Shown here one piece after another: positions 1 through 8,717 of a stretch of 64,000 bases of DNA (positions are counted from its first letter, which is position 1; the number at the start of each line of letters is the position of its first letter). The DNA is taken from NCBI RefSeq assembly GCF_026191115.1, contig NZ_JAPHOT010000001.1, positions 1,803,501 to 1,867,500 on the forward strand, in the 5' to 3' direction. The notes beneath the pieces were generated by a model. It was not told the origin of the DNA. It saw nothing but the letters and a program-made list of their open reading frames with translations, and did no database searches. Origin of the DNA: Legionella sp. PATHC035 (GTDB taxonomy: Bacteria; Pseudomonadota; Gammaproteobacteria; Legionellales; Legionellaceae). The position numbers and the translations under genes were made by a program.

Positions 1-158
1 AGCATTGCCGAGGTACAACTACATGCGACACAATGGCTCTGGACGTATAACAATGAACGACCTAATACTGCTATTGGAGGGATTCCTCCAAAGCAAAAAT
101 TGGCACTAGTTGCCTAATCCTCTACTTTTAGCGGCAGTTAAAAATGGGGGGATTACCA
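1..158 (+). mobile_element. Right end of an IS3-family insertion sequence (OrfB C-terminus)
   Basis: An open frame enters from the window edge and stops at 115-117. It reads as the extreme C-terminus of an IS3-family DDE transposase, with the characteristic string WLWTYNNERPNTAIGGIPP. About 40 bp of noncoding sequence follow, ending in a G-run and ttacca near 158. I take this as the terminal inverted repeat, but the left end lies outside the window so it cannot be matched. The element abuts, and probably truncated, the gene remnant that follows. Confidence 0.75.
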
Positions 159-905
159 TATGGGGATTTAGAAGTTAAACATTATGCTAACTTAGATGGA
201 AAAGCAGCTAATGTTATGCACATGATAGAGGAAGAGATACGGAACAATAAAAATTCATTAATTCTTTTAGATGATATTATAACCAAAGACCTACGTGAAA
301 ACTTTTGCCATTTCTTAAGCTCGTTATCTGGAAGACAGCAAAGTGACATTCTCCTAGCACAAAAGCACGTCAGTAAAAATGTTAATAAACTAAAAAGGAA
401 ATGGAATGGCTTCCCTGAAGCATATAATAAAATCAAACAGTATGAAAAAAAAGCCGCTAATGAAATCATTGCGATGAGGAGTGGATATACATAAATTTAT
501 AATGAAGGGCTTACTTTTACCGAGTTGCCCATGTTATTGAATTTGAAATGGTATGTGATTAAAATTGAAAACACAAAATTTGATTTATTTACATCAGAAA
601 AGCCAGTTTGTTTTTACAAATCATATAAAGGACCTGTAAAATATACCTGCACTAATTTAAATGATTTATTGAGAAATGGATACATATTATCTTTCCCTTT
701 AAATCCACACTCATGTTTTTTTGCAAGTTTAATTATTAGTGATCAATTAAATATTAGTAAAATAGTTAAATTTCAAAATAAATTATTATTTTCAAATCAG
801 CCTTTAGAATTATATGCCACTTCTAAATTGCATGAACCTCTTATAAATAAATTTTTAATAAAATCAAAAGAAGTAAATTTAAGTATCACAAATTATTATC
901 AGTAG
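144..905 (+). pseudogene. DUF4238-like gene remnant, 5'-truncated, with an in-frame stop
   Basis: Two open stretches (144-494 and 525-905) lie in the same frame, separated only by a TAA at 492-494. Reading through it gives a continuous protein (MRSGYT-stop-IYNEGLTFTELPM). The first part resembles the helical middle of DUF4238 proteins (YANLDGKAANVMHMIEEE, then a FCHFLSSLSGRQQ helix). The second carries WYVIKIENTKFDLFTSEKPV, like the family's 'TSDNPV' segment. The N-terminal part of that family is missing and the frame begins inside the IS end, so the gene was probably cut by the insertion and then acquired a nonsense change. The family assignment is from memory of motifs; the shared frame and single stop are directly visible. 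Confidence 0.5.
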
Positions 906-1208
906 CTCATAAATCAATAAAATAAATTCCTGAACCACCGATTCAAAAAACCTAAAGATATTATCTGGGAAATAAAACGGGACTTTTCTTTACTCCCTTA
1001 CTTAGCTTCTATTGCTGATGGAAAAAGCAAGCAACTCTAGTTAATAAATGTAGTTAATTTTTCTAAGTAAATATAACTAGAAGATAGAGGTTTTTTTACT
1101 ATGGATTTTTGGGCCAATAAAAAATTTAGCAAAATAGGGTATCGATCAGCAGTTAACAGCGCCGTTATTTATAATCGAAGAGTAAGTAGCTCCTTCTCGA
1201 ATAATACC
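906..1208. other. Gap with no supported gene
   Basis: AT-rich sequence between two decayed genes. A start-less open frame on the + strand (921-1040) reads KPKDIIWEIKRDFSLLPYLA and could be the tail of a lost gene, but I recognise no family. A short open frame from 1101 has no support and runs into the opposite-strand gene. No RNA gene or clear terminator was seen. Confidence 0.4.
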
Positions 1209-1875
1209 TTATGGATATTGCTTAAGTACGTGTTCATTTTTAGTCAACCTCTTATAAGTAGAGTCATAATTAGCAAATACAAATGATCCATCAACATCAT
1301 GCAATTGCTTCCAGGAGGTTTTGATATTTTTATTCCCAACACTCACATATAAACTTATATCCAATCCTTTATTAGCTAACTTCTGAGTTTCAGCATAAAT
1401 ACTATTATATGCTTCTTCAATAGAGGGTTTTTTGGCAAAAACTATAGTAACATCGAGCCATTTCCTCTCCGGTTCTATACCTTCAGCCGTTTTATCTTCC
1501 ACAACTTCTACAAAGTATTTGCTGGTATTTGATACAGTAAATTTTTTCCCTTCATATTCCAAAAGTTAGGATTTTTTTCAGTTTGGCTTTATAAACCAAC
1601 ATGCCCGAATATTGATTAGGGTTAAGTACTTCATCACCCAGAAAAGAAGTTGCTAAAATATCTTTATTAGGATAAACCAAGATGGCATGTTGCAGTGACT
1701 CTCGAAGTATTTTATCCACAACCTCAGGTGCAGGGAGTTGACCATAAAAAACTAAATCTAACGTGCTAACAGAATTCGGATCATCTTCGAAATTAATATC
1801 ATATATTTTTTGAGGAGTAGCTAAGGATGCTGAAACAAAAAGAATTAAATAGATGGCGCATAACACTCGCTTCAT
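1209..1875 (-). pseudogene. Secreted hypothetical protein, probably frameshifted
   Basis: The upstream part (1552-1875) starts with a clear Sec signal peptide (MKRVLCAIYLILFVSASLAT) and stops after LKKILTFGI. The downstream part (1209-1562) is in another frame and has only a TTG as possible start (LEYEGKKFTVSN). Removing a single T from the TTTT run at about 1560-1564 joins them as KKILTLEYEGKKF, giving one secreted protein of about 220 residues with mixed alpha/beta character. I infer a one-base frameshift, real or a sequencing error; two overlapping genes are the alternative. No family recognised. Confidence 0.5.
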
Positions 1876-1957
1876 AAGATATCCACATAAAACAATCAGT
1901 TATAATTAATATTTATATATAATTTATAAATGCATTCGAGATCCTGGTAATAAATGA

Positions 1958-3052
1958 TCATGGGGCATTTAACCAAATATTAAGTTCATATTTTTCTCCC
2001 GTGATCCTTGTTATATTTGCTTGCGCCATTGCTATTCCTACTGGAGTCAATTTAAGTTGGCCTAAATTAGTCGTATTCCAATTATTATTTAAAGTTAATA
2101 ATTGAGGAGAGATAACAGCCAATAATTCCAAAATTTCTTCTTCTGTATATAAGTAATCATCATGCAATTTTTTTAATCTGTTAATTTTCTCATTTTCCAA
2201 ACCTAATTCCCGACCTCTGTCCTCTATAACAGTATGGTTTAAAGCATTTATTTGTAACTTTTTATCGTCTCTTAAACAAGGAATTATAAATTGCTTAATT
2301 TGTTCTGCGGTTAATTGTAATTCTTTAATTTTCTCAGCATCAAAACCTTTGGACAGAACTCCACCATAATTAGCTTTTAAATGATCAGTAAATTTACTAC
2401 CCACAAAATTGATGTTACCACACCCCACATATTCAATATGCCTAAAATCAAATGAGCCCCCTTTGTAATCTTCACAAAAAGGTAAAAAAGTCTTCAAGTG
2501 ATTTTCAAAAGATTTTACGTCATTAATAGCTTTTCCAGATTCAGCACCTAAAAAAACTAAACTCATGGTATTAAGCTGTTGTTTAGTAAGTTTATTAGCA
2601 GCTTGTATGGCTTCATTTAGAACAATTTTTTTAAAATCATGATCCTCAGACTTAAATCTCTCTACCAATAAATCCGTTAATAAATTTAATAAGTCTTCTT
2701 TTCCAGAACGAGCATACTCTTTTTGGGAAGTAAAAATGGCATATTGAAGATCAGGGTCTTTTGCTGCATCTAAATTAATTTGACTTTCATTCTTTAAAGC
2801 TGCAATTAAATTATTGGTGAACTCTTCAAACCTTTGTTTTATTGTATTCTGAGCATCATTTTGAAGGGTTAAAAAATTTTCCCGAAATAAATCGATAAAG
2901 ATCTTCTTTATATCTTCATAGCCAAGACCATGATTTACAACTATATCCCTTTGGGCTTGTATATTAGTTGAATTATTTCCACTCTTCTGGTTTTGTTTAT
3001 TATTCGCGTTTGGAATCATTTTTGATAGTAAAATCCTTGCCAACTTGAACAT
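1958..3052 (-). CDS. LPO_1073/Vpar_1526-like family protein
   Basis: A 364-residue soluble protein. After a short basic N-terminus it carries the low-complexity motif KSGNNSTNIQAQRDIVVNHG (residues about 23-42), then a long helical body (FIDLFRENFLTLQ through ANKLTKQQ) and a mixed C-terminal half ending in NIWLNAP. The motif and the following YEDIKKIFIDLFRENF match my memory of the LPO_1073/Vpar_1526 family, named from a Legionella protein; its biochemical role is unknown to me. The start at 3052 has a good ribosome binding site (AAGGGA), placed inside the upstream small gene, so the two genes overlap by 53 bases and are probably co-translated. Base composition is much more AT-rich than the core genes downstream. 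A defence or mobile-element maintenance role is conceivable but not shown. Confidence 0.7.
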   Translation of the reverse strand: MFKLARILLSKMIPNANNKQNQKSGNNSTNIQAQRDIVVNHGLGYEDIKKIFIDLFRENFLTLQNDAQNTIKQRFEEFTNNLIAALKNESQINLDAAKDPDLQYAIFTSQKEYARSGKEDLLNLLTDLLVERFKSEDHDFKKIVLNEAIQAANKLTKQQLNTMSLVFLGAESGKAINDVKSFENHLKTFLPFCEDYKGGSFDFRHIEYVGCGNINFVGSKFTDHLKANYGGVLSKGFDAEKIKELQLTAEQIKQFIIPCLRDDKKLQINALNHTVIEDRGRELGLENEKINRLKKLHDDYLYTEEEILELLAVISPQLLTLNNNWNTTNLGQLKLTPVGIAMAQANITRITGEKYELNIWLNAP

Positions 3053-3182
3053 TTATCGATCCCTTACCTGATTTTTGTTTTTGACTGTGCTTCTTATTAA
3101 TATTGTTAAACAGTAACCAACCAATTAAGGCTGTACCTAATCCACCAAATAATATTTCTATTATCCATTTATATTTTTCCAT
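3000..3182 (-). CDS. Small single-span membrane protein with SGKGSIN motif
   Basis: A 60-residue peptide starting at the ATG that follows an AAGGTGG ribosome binding site; an in-frame ATG eight codons upstream (3206) is less well placed. It has one hydrophobic span (WIIEILFGGLGTALIGWLLF), a basic stretch (NKKHSQKQK) and a C-terminal SGKGSINVQVGKDFTIKND. That tail repeats the pattern SGxxSxNxQxxxDxx found in the N-terminus of the overlapping downstream protein. The genes form a unit, with this peptide likely membrane-anchored and its tail in the cytoplasm. Confidence 0.6.
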   Translation of the reverse strand: MEKYKWIIEILFGGLGTALIGWLLFNNINKKHSQKQKSGKGSINVQVGKDFTIKNDSKRE

Positions 3183-3214
3183 AAACCACCTTTTAAAATG
3201 CATCATATACGATA

Positions 3215-4237
3215 TTAAATTTCGAATAACTCTTCTATGGTTGACTGCATCTCATCCTGGCTAGGCTTGGCATAACGAAAGATCTCTTTGATCGAGACAT
3301 TACCACTAAGCTCTTGCGCAAAATGAACCCCATGTTTATCAGTGACCTTCTTCAAAAAGGTATGCCTGAGTTTATGTGGAGTAAATTCAAACTTCTCCGC
3401 TTCTGGCAAAAACGCCAATGCCTGATTTAATACCCTCTGACAAATCCGATAGACATCCAAAGTTTGCAAACGAGTACCATATCTTGTTATAAATAAAGGC
3501 TCATCATCCATTGCATTTCTTTTATCCAGATAAGAATCCAAATACTCCCTACTCTCTTGAGGCAATGGAATTTTACTGCTGATACGTTTTGACTTATGAC
3601 GCAACACATCATAAAACCCTTTTTGTCGATACTGTCCTACGTTAAGTGATACAACTTCAGATTCACGAAGCCCAGTTCCCATAAGCACATAAAATAAAGC
3701 CGCCTCCATCACAGGATTTTGATTTTTACGGGTACATCCTTTAATTCGCTGTTCACAAGCTGATTTTAATCGCATCAGCTGACGTGAAGTAAGTCCATTC
3801 CAATCAGGTGCATCGGTTTGCAAATCTTTGACTTGGGCAAACGGGTCCCCTGCCAATAAAGGGCGCTGTTGGTGTAACCAACGCCCCACATGCCGAATGG
3901 TTGCCATAGTGCGATTAATGGAAGTTGCCTTGTAAGGTTTTCCAGTTTTCTCAGAAATGGTTTTGGTTAAATTTTTCTGGAATTGCTTACTGACTGCAGG
4001 AGTCCAACTATCCACTAAATCATGCCCCACTTCGTTTTGAAAAAAGTGAATGAATTTGGAGAGATCATTCTTTTTAGCGCTTTCGGTTTTCTCAGGAGCT
4101 CCATTAACATGGACTGAGTAATAATAAGACAACCATGCAGAGAGTGAGTTGGTATCAAAATGCACATCCAAGGGATGAAAAATCTTATCTATCACAAACT
4201 TTTGATTTTTCATATTTTGGTGATCCAGTATACCCAT
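3215..4237 (-). CDS. Tyrosine recombinase (phage-type integrase)
   Basis: A 340-residue site-specific recombinase. The N-terminal SAM-like core-binding domain spans about residues 30-130. The catalytic domain carries Arg191 (GTGLRESEVVSL), His288 and Arg291 (HKLRHTF) and the nucleophile Tyr322 (IFRYAKPS). The usual His/Trp before the tyrosine reads as Asn or Gly here (LSGNVSIKEIF), a mild oddity. It lies about 1.8 kb from the 3' end of ssrA, a common attachment target, so it most likely inserted this accessory segment. It is divergent from the gene pair at 4431, and the shared promoter region holds a striking inverted repeat that may control it. Confidence 0.9.
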   Translation of the reverse strand: MGILDHQNMKNQKFVIDKIFHPLDVHFDTNSLSAWLSYYYSVHVNGAPEKTESAKKNDLSKFIHFFQNEVGHDLVDSWTPAVSKQFQKNLTKTISEKTGKPYKATSINRTMATIRHVGRWLHQQRPLLAGDPFAQVKDLQTDAPDWNGLTSRQLMRLKSACEQRIKGCTRKNQNPVMEAALFYVLMGTGLRESEVVSLNVGQYRQKGFYDVLRHKSKRISSKIPLPQESREYLDSYLDKRNAMDDEPLFITRYGTRLQTLDVYRICQRVLNQALAFLPEAEKFEFTPHKLRHTFLKKVTDKHGVHFAQELSGNVSIKEIFRYAKPSQDEMQSTIEELFEI

Positions 4238-4272
4238 GATGTCCCATTCTTATTTTTCTCCCATCATACCCT

Positions 4273-4308
4273 ATTTGTGACAGATAAGGTACGTTATCCA
4301 TCACAAAT
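4273..4308. promoter_or_regulatory. 15-bp inverted half-sites in the integrase promoter region
   Basis: A 36-bp palindrome: arms ATTTGTGACAGATAA (4273-4287) and TTATCCATCACAAAT (4294-4308) match at 13 of 15 positions around a 6-bp centre. A third copy of the half-site, TTATCTATCACAAAC, lies at 4185-4199 just inside the integrase gene. The position between divergent genes suggests an operator or integrase/excisionase arm sites. Confidence 0.5.
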
Positions 4309-4394
4309 GAGTACTGCAATAATTTTTGAACATATAACTGACTTTAGTTAATTTTATAAAAATTTATCTATACTCTTTATAAACAAATTGATTA

Positions 4395-4410
4395 TTTCTA
4401 CTGATAGAAA
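4395..4410 (+). promoter_or_regulatory. Small stem-loop in the leader of the 4431 gene
   Basis: TTTCTA-CTGA-TAGAAA forms a perfect 6-bp stem about 20 bases before the start codon. A TATACT hexamer at 4369-4374 is a possible -10 element. Role unknown; a chance hairpin is possible in such AT-rich DNA. Confidence 0.3.
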
Positions 4411-4430
4411 CGAGTACCAACAGGAATATT

Positions 4431-5057
4431 ATGCAAAAATTAATAATACGGATATTGTATTCATTTCTTGTCCTGACAATTCTTACATTTTTGTTAACAC
4501 TATCTGGCATTGGTTATTTATGGTTTTATTCCAAAAATACTCCTGACTTACCTTATTTGGGATGGTTATTGACTATTTGCATAGGTGAAATAATCGCTCT
4601 TATTATAGGTTTTACCCAAAAAGGCTTCAAATACCTCCCAGAAGTACACATTACTAAAAATGAGGAAGAAACAAATAAATTTATGGAAAACTTCATTACA
4701 TCTGGAAGTAGTGCCACTATTTTTAGTAACAGGGCTTCTTGGTTAGTAGAGAATGAAAAACTGCTTGAAGCTCTTAACAAAAAAATTCAATCGGGAATCA
4801 ACGTAGAAATTATTACGAATAAACCATTAGATGAGAAAGCGATGAAAAAACTGTCTAACGCAGTAAATTTTCTTAATACTCAATCGAGTACATGTTCTCG
4901 TTTTACTTTAATTAATGGTACAAGAAATGGTTCTGAAAAACTCGCTATCGCTAAAGGGAATTACCCTGAACATGAAATCACTATATTTGATTCAACTACA
5001 GGTCCACAAATGATTGGTTTGGCAAAAGATATAATTAAATTAGTTAAGGGAAAATGA
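4431..5057 (+). CDS. Two-span membrane protein with PLD-like fold domain
   Basis: 208 residues. Two transmembrane spans (about residues 8-33 and 43-61) are followed by a cytoplasmic domain from about residue 70. The segment SGSSATIFSNRASWLVENEKL...SGINVEIITNK resembles the first half of phospholipase D-like domains, in which a helix and a strand precede the HKD motif. No HxKxxxxD motif is present, so it would be catalytically inactive or only superficially similar. The last four bases overlap the methyltransferase start (ATGA), which indicates a two-gene operon. No named family recognised; low GC fits the accessory region. Confidence 0.6.
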   Translation: MQKLIIRILYSFLVLTILTFLLTLSGIGYLWFYSKNTPDLPYLGWLLTICIGEIIALIIGFTQKGFKYLPEVHITKNEEETNKFMENFITSGSSATIFSNRASWLVENEKLLEALNKKIQSGINVEIITNKPLDEKAMKKLSNAVNFLNTQSSTCSRFTLINGTRNGSEKLAIAKGNYPEHEITIFDSTTGPQMIGLAKDIIKLVKGK

Positions 5058-5764
5058 CAATGCCTCATAGATGGTGTGATTCAGCACAGCTTAGAAAAAA
5101 ACAAATAGAATCTGGAATTGATATTACTTTTAATGACGTGTTTAAACCTATTTTTATTGAAATGATTCAAGATTTAAATCCGCAAAAAATATTGGAAATT
5201 GGCGGTGGAACAGGACATTTGTCTCTTACACTGTCAGAATTTACTTCTCAAATTTTAATGATTGAACCCTCTACTGGTATGTATGAGGTCGCAACCGAAG
5301 TTTTGTCGAAAAGTAATGTACGCATTTTAAAAATTAAATTAGAAGAATTGGAAATAAAAGAAAAATATGATCTGATAATCTCTCATATGGTTTTGCATAC
5401 AATTACAAATATTGATAATTTTTTTCGTCAAGTAACAAAATACCTAAATAATGAGTCTATATTTGTTTTTTCAATACCCCATCCTTGCTTTTACAATCAA
5501 TATAAAAATATATTTAATGGTGATTATAATTATATGAGAGAAGAGTTTAAAAATATTTCATTTACTATTACCAAAGATGAAAAAAACTTAATAACCAATG
5601 TTCCCTATAATCATAGGCCAATATCTACTTATATTAATACTCTCACAAAAAATAATTTAAATTTAAAGAAAATGAAGGAAATCTATCCTTCCCAAGAAAT
5701 TCAAATGCTTTATGGTGCTCTCTGGAAAGAGCCTAGATATTGTTTATTTGTCTGTGGAAATTAA
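5054..5764 (+). CDS. Class I SAM-dependent methyltransferase
   Basis: 236 residues. Motif I reads ILEIGGGTGHLSLTLSE (about residues 43-59), followed by an acidic ribose-binding strand end (ILMIEPS) and a motif similar to VLHTI at the fourth strand. This is the layout of small-molecule methyltransferases of the UbiE/type 11 class. The C-terminal cap is lysine- and asparagine-rich. Substrate cannot be predicted. It is translationally coupled to the membrane protein before it, suggesting a joint role. Confidence 0.8.
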   Translation: MTMPHRWCDSAQLRKKQIESGIDITFNDVFKPIFIEMIQDLNPQKILEIGGGTGHLSLTLSEFTSQILMIEPSTGMYEVATEVLSKSNVRILKIKLEELEIKEKYDLIISHMVLHTITNIDNFFRQVTKYLNNESIFVFSIPHPCFYNQYKNIFNGDYNYMREEFKNISFTITKDEKNLITNVPYNHRPISTYINTLTKNNLNLKKMKEIYPSQEIQMLYGALWKEPRYCLFVCGN

Positions 5765-6042
5765 AATCAGGAATAGTTTTTTTAAAAAAAGCTAACGATT
5801 TCAAACAAAGTTTATCAACTTAGGCACCTTACACTAAATGAACTTTAATTATAGTTCTGAGTTTTCGAACAGATATTATATCAGAATGGAAGAGTTACAC
5901 CCCTATATAGTAAAGTTCACAAACCCATCGTTTTATGGAATAGAATGTTAAGAAGATAATAGAAATTTACTGGAGAATAAGTCCAAATAAACCCTTTGAA
6001 ATGAAAAAACAAATTAAATTTCTTATAAATCAAGGAGTTATA

Positions 6043-6447
6043 TGGTGGAGGCGGCGGGAATCGAACCCGCGTCCGCAAATCCTCTGCCTTCAGCTCTACA
6101 TGCGTAGCCGTGTCTTTTGATTTAACTGTGCATTCTCCGACGGGCAGGATACTACACAGCGATTCCCTGAGTTTCGCATCTTAATACGGGATGGATTAAG
6201 ACACTAGCTTATCTCTTATGACCGTTGATTCGATACCGATAAGCGGGCTCGGTCGAACGGGATACTGGGTTTATTGGCCAGTACACAGTGATGGTTCAAC
6301 TAAAGTGCTTATTAGGCAGCGATAGCTTCTCCACCAGCAAAGTTTTCATCGTTTGCATTTATATTTAGTTGAGTCTGATTTACGAGAGTTCTCATTCTCG
6401 GCATGCACCTCTGGTTTTGCAACCCACGTCGAAGCCAGGTCGCCCCC
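6043..6447 (-). ncRNA. ssrA: tmRNA (transfer-messenger RNA)
   Basis: Rescues stalled ribosomes with SmpB. The 5' end GGGGGCG pairs with CGCCTCC near the 3' end to form the acceptor stem, and CCA is encoded (6043-6045). The T-arm reads GGGTTCGATTCCC. The resume codon GCA begins at 6356 on the minus strand and the tag ORF (6312-6356) encodes ANDENFAGGEAIAA then TAA, the tag I know from Legionella. The 3' end faces the integrase-bearing accessory DNA, consistent with ssrA being the attachment site; no second copy of its 3' end was found inside the window, so the other junction must lie to the left. Confidence 0.97.
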
Positions 6448-6463
6448 CAATCTGTACATTTTA

Positions 6464-6469
6464 AGTATA
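6464..6469 (-). promoter_or_regulatory. Probable -10 element of ssrA
   Basis: TATACT on the minus strand lies 16 bases before the mature 5' end, which fits a precursor trimmed by RNase P. No convincing -35 hexamer could be seen. Confidence 0.45.
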
Positions 6470-6566
6470 ACATAAAATGGTCGCAGATGAGCAGCTTTTC
6501 TTGTGAAAATTGATTGGGATGTGCAAAGGCTCCTGGGCTAAAGCTTCGCTTTTGCCCAGTGTCTCA

Positions 6567-8585
6567 TTAACCCTGAATGCCATTGTGGCGTAGCAAAGCA
6601 TCCACCGTTGCAGGACGGCCTCTGAACTCTTTATACGCCTCAGCGGCTTTCTTCGAACTGCCTGCCTCCAATATAAAATGCAGGAAATCATGTCCTGTTT
6701 TGGAATTTAATACGCCTTCTTCTTCAAAACGGGAAAAAGCATCGCTGGATAACACTTCGGCCCAACTGTAACTGTAGTAGCCTGCAGCATATCCACCGCC
6801 AAAGATATGGCTAAAACTCTGGGGAAAACGATTGTAAGGAACCACAGGCACCACACAGGTTTTAGAACGTACGTCAGCCAGAATGTCATCAACCAATGAT
6901 TTACGATTCGGAACATATTCCTGATGAATACGAAAATCAAATACTGAAAACTCCATCTGCCGTAACATGGCCATAGCGGATTGGAAATTTTTGGCGGCAA
7001 TCAGACGTTCAAAAAGTGAATCAGGGAGTGGCTCCCCAGTATCCACATGTGCAGTTAAAGCAGCCAAGCCGCTTTTCTCCCAACACCAGTTTTCAAAAAA
7101 TTGGCTGGGTAATTCCACCGCATCCCATTCCACGCCATTAATGCCTGAGGCGCCGAGGTAATCGACCTGAGTTAAAATGTGATGCAAGCAATGACCAAAT
7201 TCGTGGAATAAGGTCACCACCTCTTCGTGGGAGAGCATCGCAGGCTTATTGGCTGATGCCTTGGCAAAATTACAGGTCAATGTCGCAATGGGTAACTGGA
7301 CGCTACCATCTTCCAACCTTCTGCGGCTTTGCAATGAATCCATCCATGCACCACTGTGTTTGTTGGGTCTGGCAAATAAATCGGTAAACACATAACCACG
7401 AACATTGTTGTGTTCGTCGACGACGCAATAGCATTGTACGTCTTTATGCCAAATATCAACGCCCTTGATTTCTTCAATCGACATGCCGTACAGCTTTTTA
7501 ACTAAATCAAATAGTCCCTGCATGACTTTGGGTTGAGGGAAATAAGGACGCAAATCCTCCTGTGATAGAGTAAATAAAGCTTGTCTGCGTTTTTCAGACA
7601 AATAGCCAATATCCCAAGGTTTAACTGGATTGAGCTGATATTTTTCTGCAGCAAATTGCTCCAACTGTTTAAACTCAGTAGTTGCCTGAGTATGTATTCT
7701 GCCCACCAAATCGTCCATAAAATCGCGGACTTGCTGGGTTGATTCAGCCATTTTTGTTGCGATTGAAAGCTCTGCATAGTTATTAAAACCTAACAGCTTG
7801 GCTTTTTCATCGCGTAATGCCAAAATTTCGTGAATCAAGGGCGTATTGTCATAAGTACCCGCATGTGGGCCCTGATCTGAGGCTCTGGTAATGTACGCTT
7901 GGTACATTTCTTCACGTAATGCGCGATCTTCCGCATAGGTCATCACGGCTTGATAACAGGGGTACTCCAGGGTCAGCACATGTCCTTTGAGGCCTTTTTC
8001 TGCGGCAACTTCTTTAGCAGTATGCAGCGCATGCTCTGGAAGTCCTGCCAAACGTGCGGGATCTTTAATAGGTAACGTAAAAGCTTGAGTTGCATCCAAA
8101 ATATTGTGTTCAAATTGATTGGTCAGATCGTCAAGACGTGTCTGAATTGCTTCAAATCGCTTTTTATGTTCTTTATCCAAAGCAACGCCCGATAATTCAA
8201 AATCACGCAAACTATCAGCAATTATTTTTTGCTGCACAGGATTCAAAGTATGGAGATCGATTGATTTAATGGCTTCATACAACTCATGGTTATGCCCCAT
8301 CGCAGATTCATAAGCGGAGAGTAAGGGCAAACAGGCATCATAGCATTGACGCAACTCAGGAGAGTCCATCACGCCATGCAAATGAGACAGCGGAGACCAA
8401 AAACGTTCCAGCTCATCAGCCATATCATCTAAAGGGTACATTAAATTGTCCCAAGTATAATGAGGATTTTCTTTGAGCAAACGTTCAACCTGCTCTAAAT
8501 GCTTTTTTAATATGGCATCAAGATGCGATTGAAAGTGATTCACATCAAGATGGCTAAATTGGGGTAATCCGACTGGCGCTGACAT
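6567..8585 (-). CDS. prlC: Oligopeptidase A (M3 family zinc metallopeptidase)
   Basis: 672 residues, the usual length of the PrlC/OpdA family, which degrades cytoplasmic oligopeptides including cleaved signal peptides. The zinc motif HEFGH starts at residue 461 (LFHEFGHCLHHILTQ), with the downstream ligand in GVEWDAVELPSQFFENW. The C-terminal segment HIFGGGYAAGYYSYSWAEVL is diagnostic of M3 peptidases (substrate-binding Tyr/His loop). The ATG start gives the expected N-terminus. Monocistronic, transcribed in the same direction as ssrA upstream of it. Confidence 0.95.
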   Translation of the reverse strand: MSAPVGLPQFSHLDVNHFQSHLDAILKKHLEQVERLLKENPHYTWDNLMYPLDDMADELERFWSPLSHLHGVMDSPELRQCYDACLPLLSAYESAMGHNHELYEAIKSIDLHTLNPVQQKIIADSLRDFELSGVALDKEHKKRFEAIQTRLDDLTNQFEHNILDATQAFTLPIKDPARLAGLPEHALHTAKEVAAEKGLKGHVLTLEYPCYQAVMTYAEDRALREEMYQAYITRASDQGPHAGTYDNTPLIHEILALRDEKAKLLGFNNYAELSIATKMAESTQQVRDFMDDLVGRIHTQATTEFKQLEQFAAEKYQLNPVKPWDIGYLSEKRRQALFTLSQEDLRPYFPQPKVMQGLFDLVKKLYGMSIEEIKGVDIWHKDVQCYCVVDEHNNVRGYVFTDLFARPNKHSGAWMDSLQSRRRLEDGSVQLPIATLTCNFAKASANKPAMLSHEEVVTLFHEFGHCLHHILTQVDYLGASGINGVEWDAVELPSQFFENWCWEKSGLAALTAHVDTGEPLPDSLFERLIAAKNFQSAMAMLRQMEFSVFDFRIHQEYVPNRKSLVDDILADVRSKTCVVPVVPYNRFPQSFSHIFGGGYAAGYYSYSWAEVLSSDAFSRFEEEGVLNSKTGHDFLHFILEAGSSKKAAEAYKEFRGRPATVDALLRHNGIQG

Positions 8586-8717
8586 GCTCTACCTTTGAAA
8601 ATGAATACAAGACCTAAAGCATAGCATTCAATTAATCAAGGCTCTATACCCAAATGAGATCATTGATGGAGCTGCGAAGGGGGCAGGAAAAAAACGCGAC
8701 TGTTCTATGAGGGCTGA

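Noticed and set aside
1101..1286. 61-codon open frame on the + strand
   Set aside because: Antisense to the end of the secreted protein remnant, with no recognisable product.
4273..4308. CRP (cAMP receptor protein) site, because TGTGA and TCACA occur
   Set aside because: The half-sites are separated by 20 bases rather than six, so the site does not fit CRP.
5765..6042. Attachment-site duplication of the ssrA 3' end inside the gap
   Set aside because: No second copy of the T-arm or acceptor sequence was found in this stretch or near the integrase.
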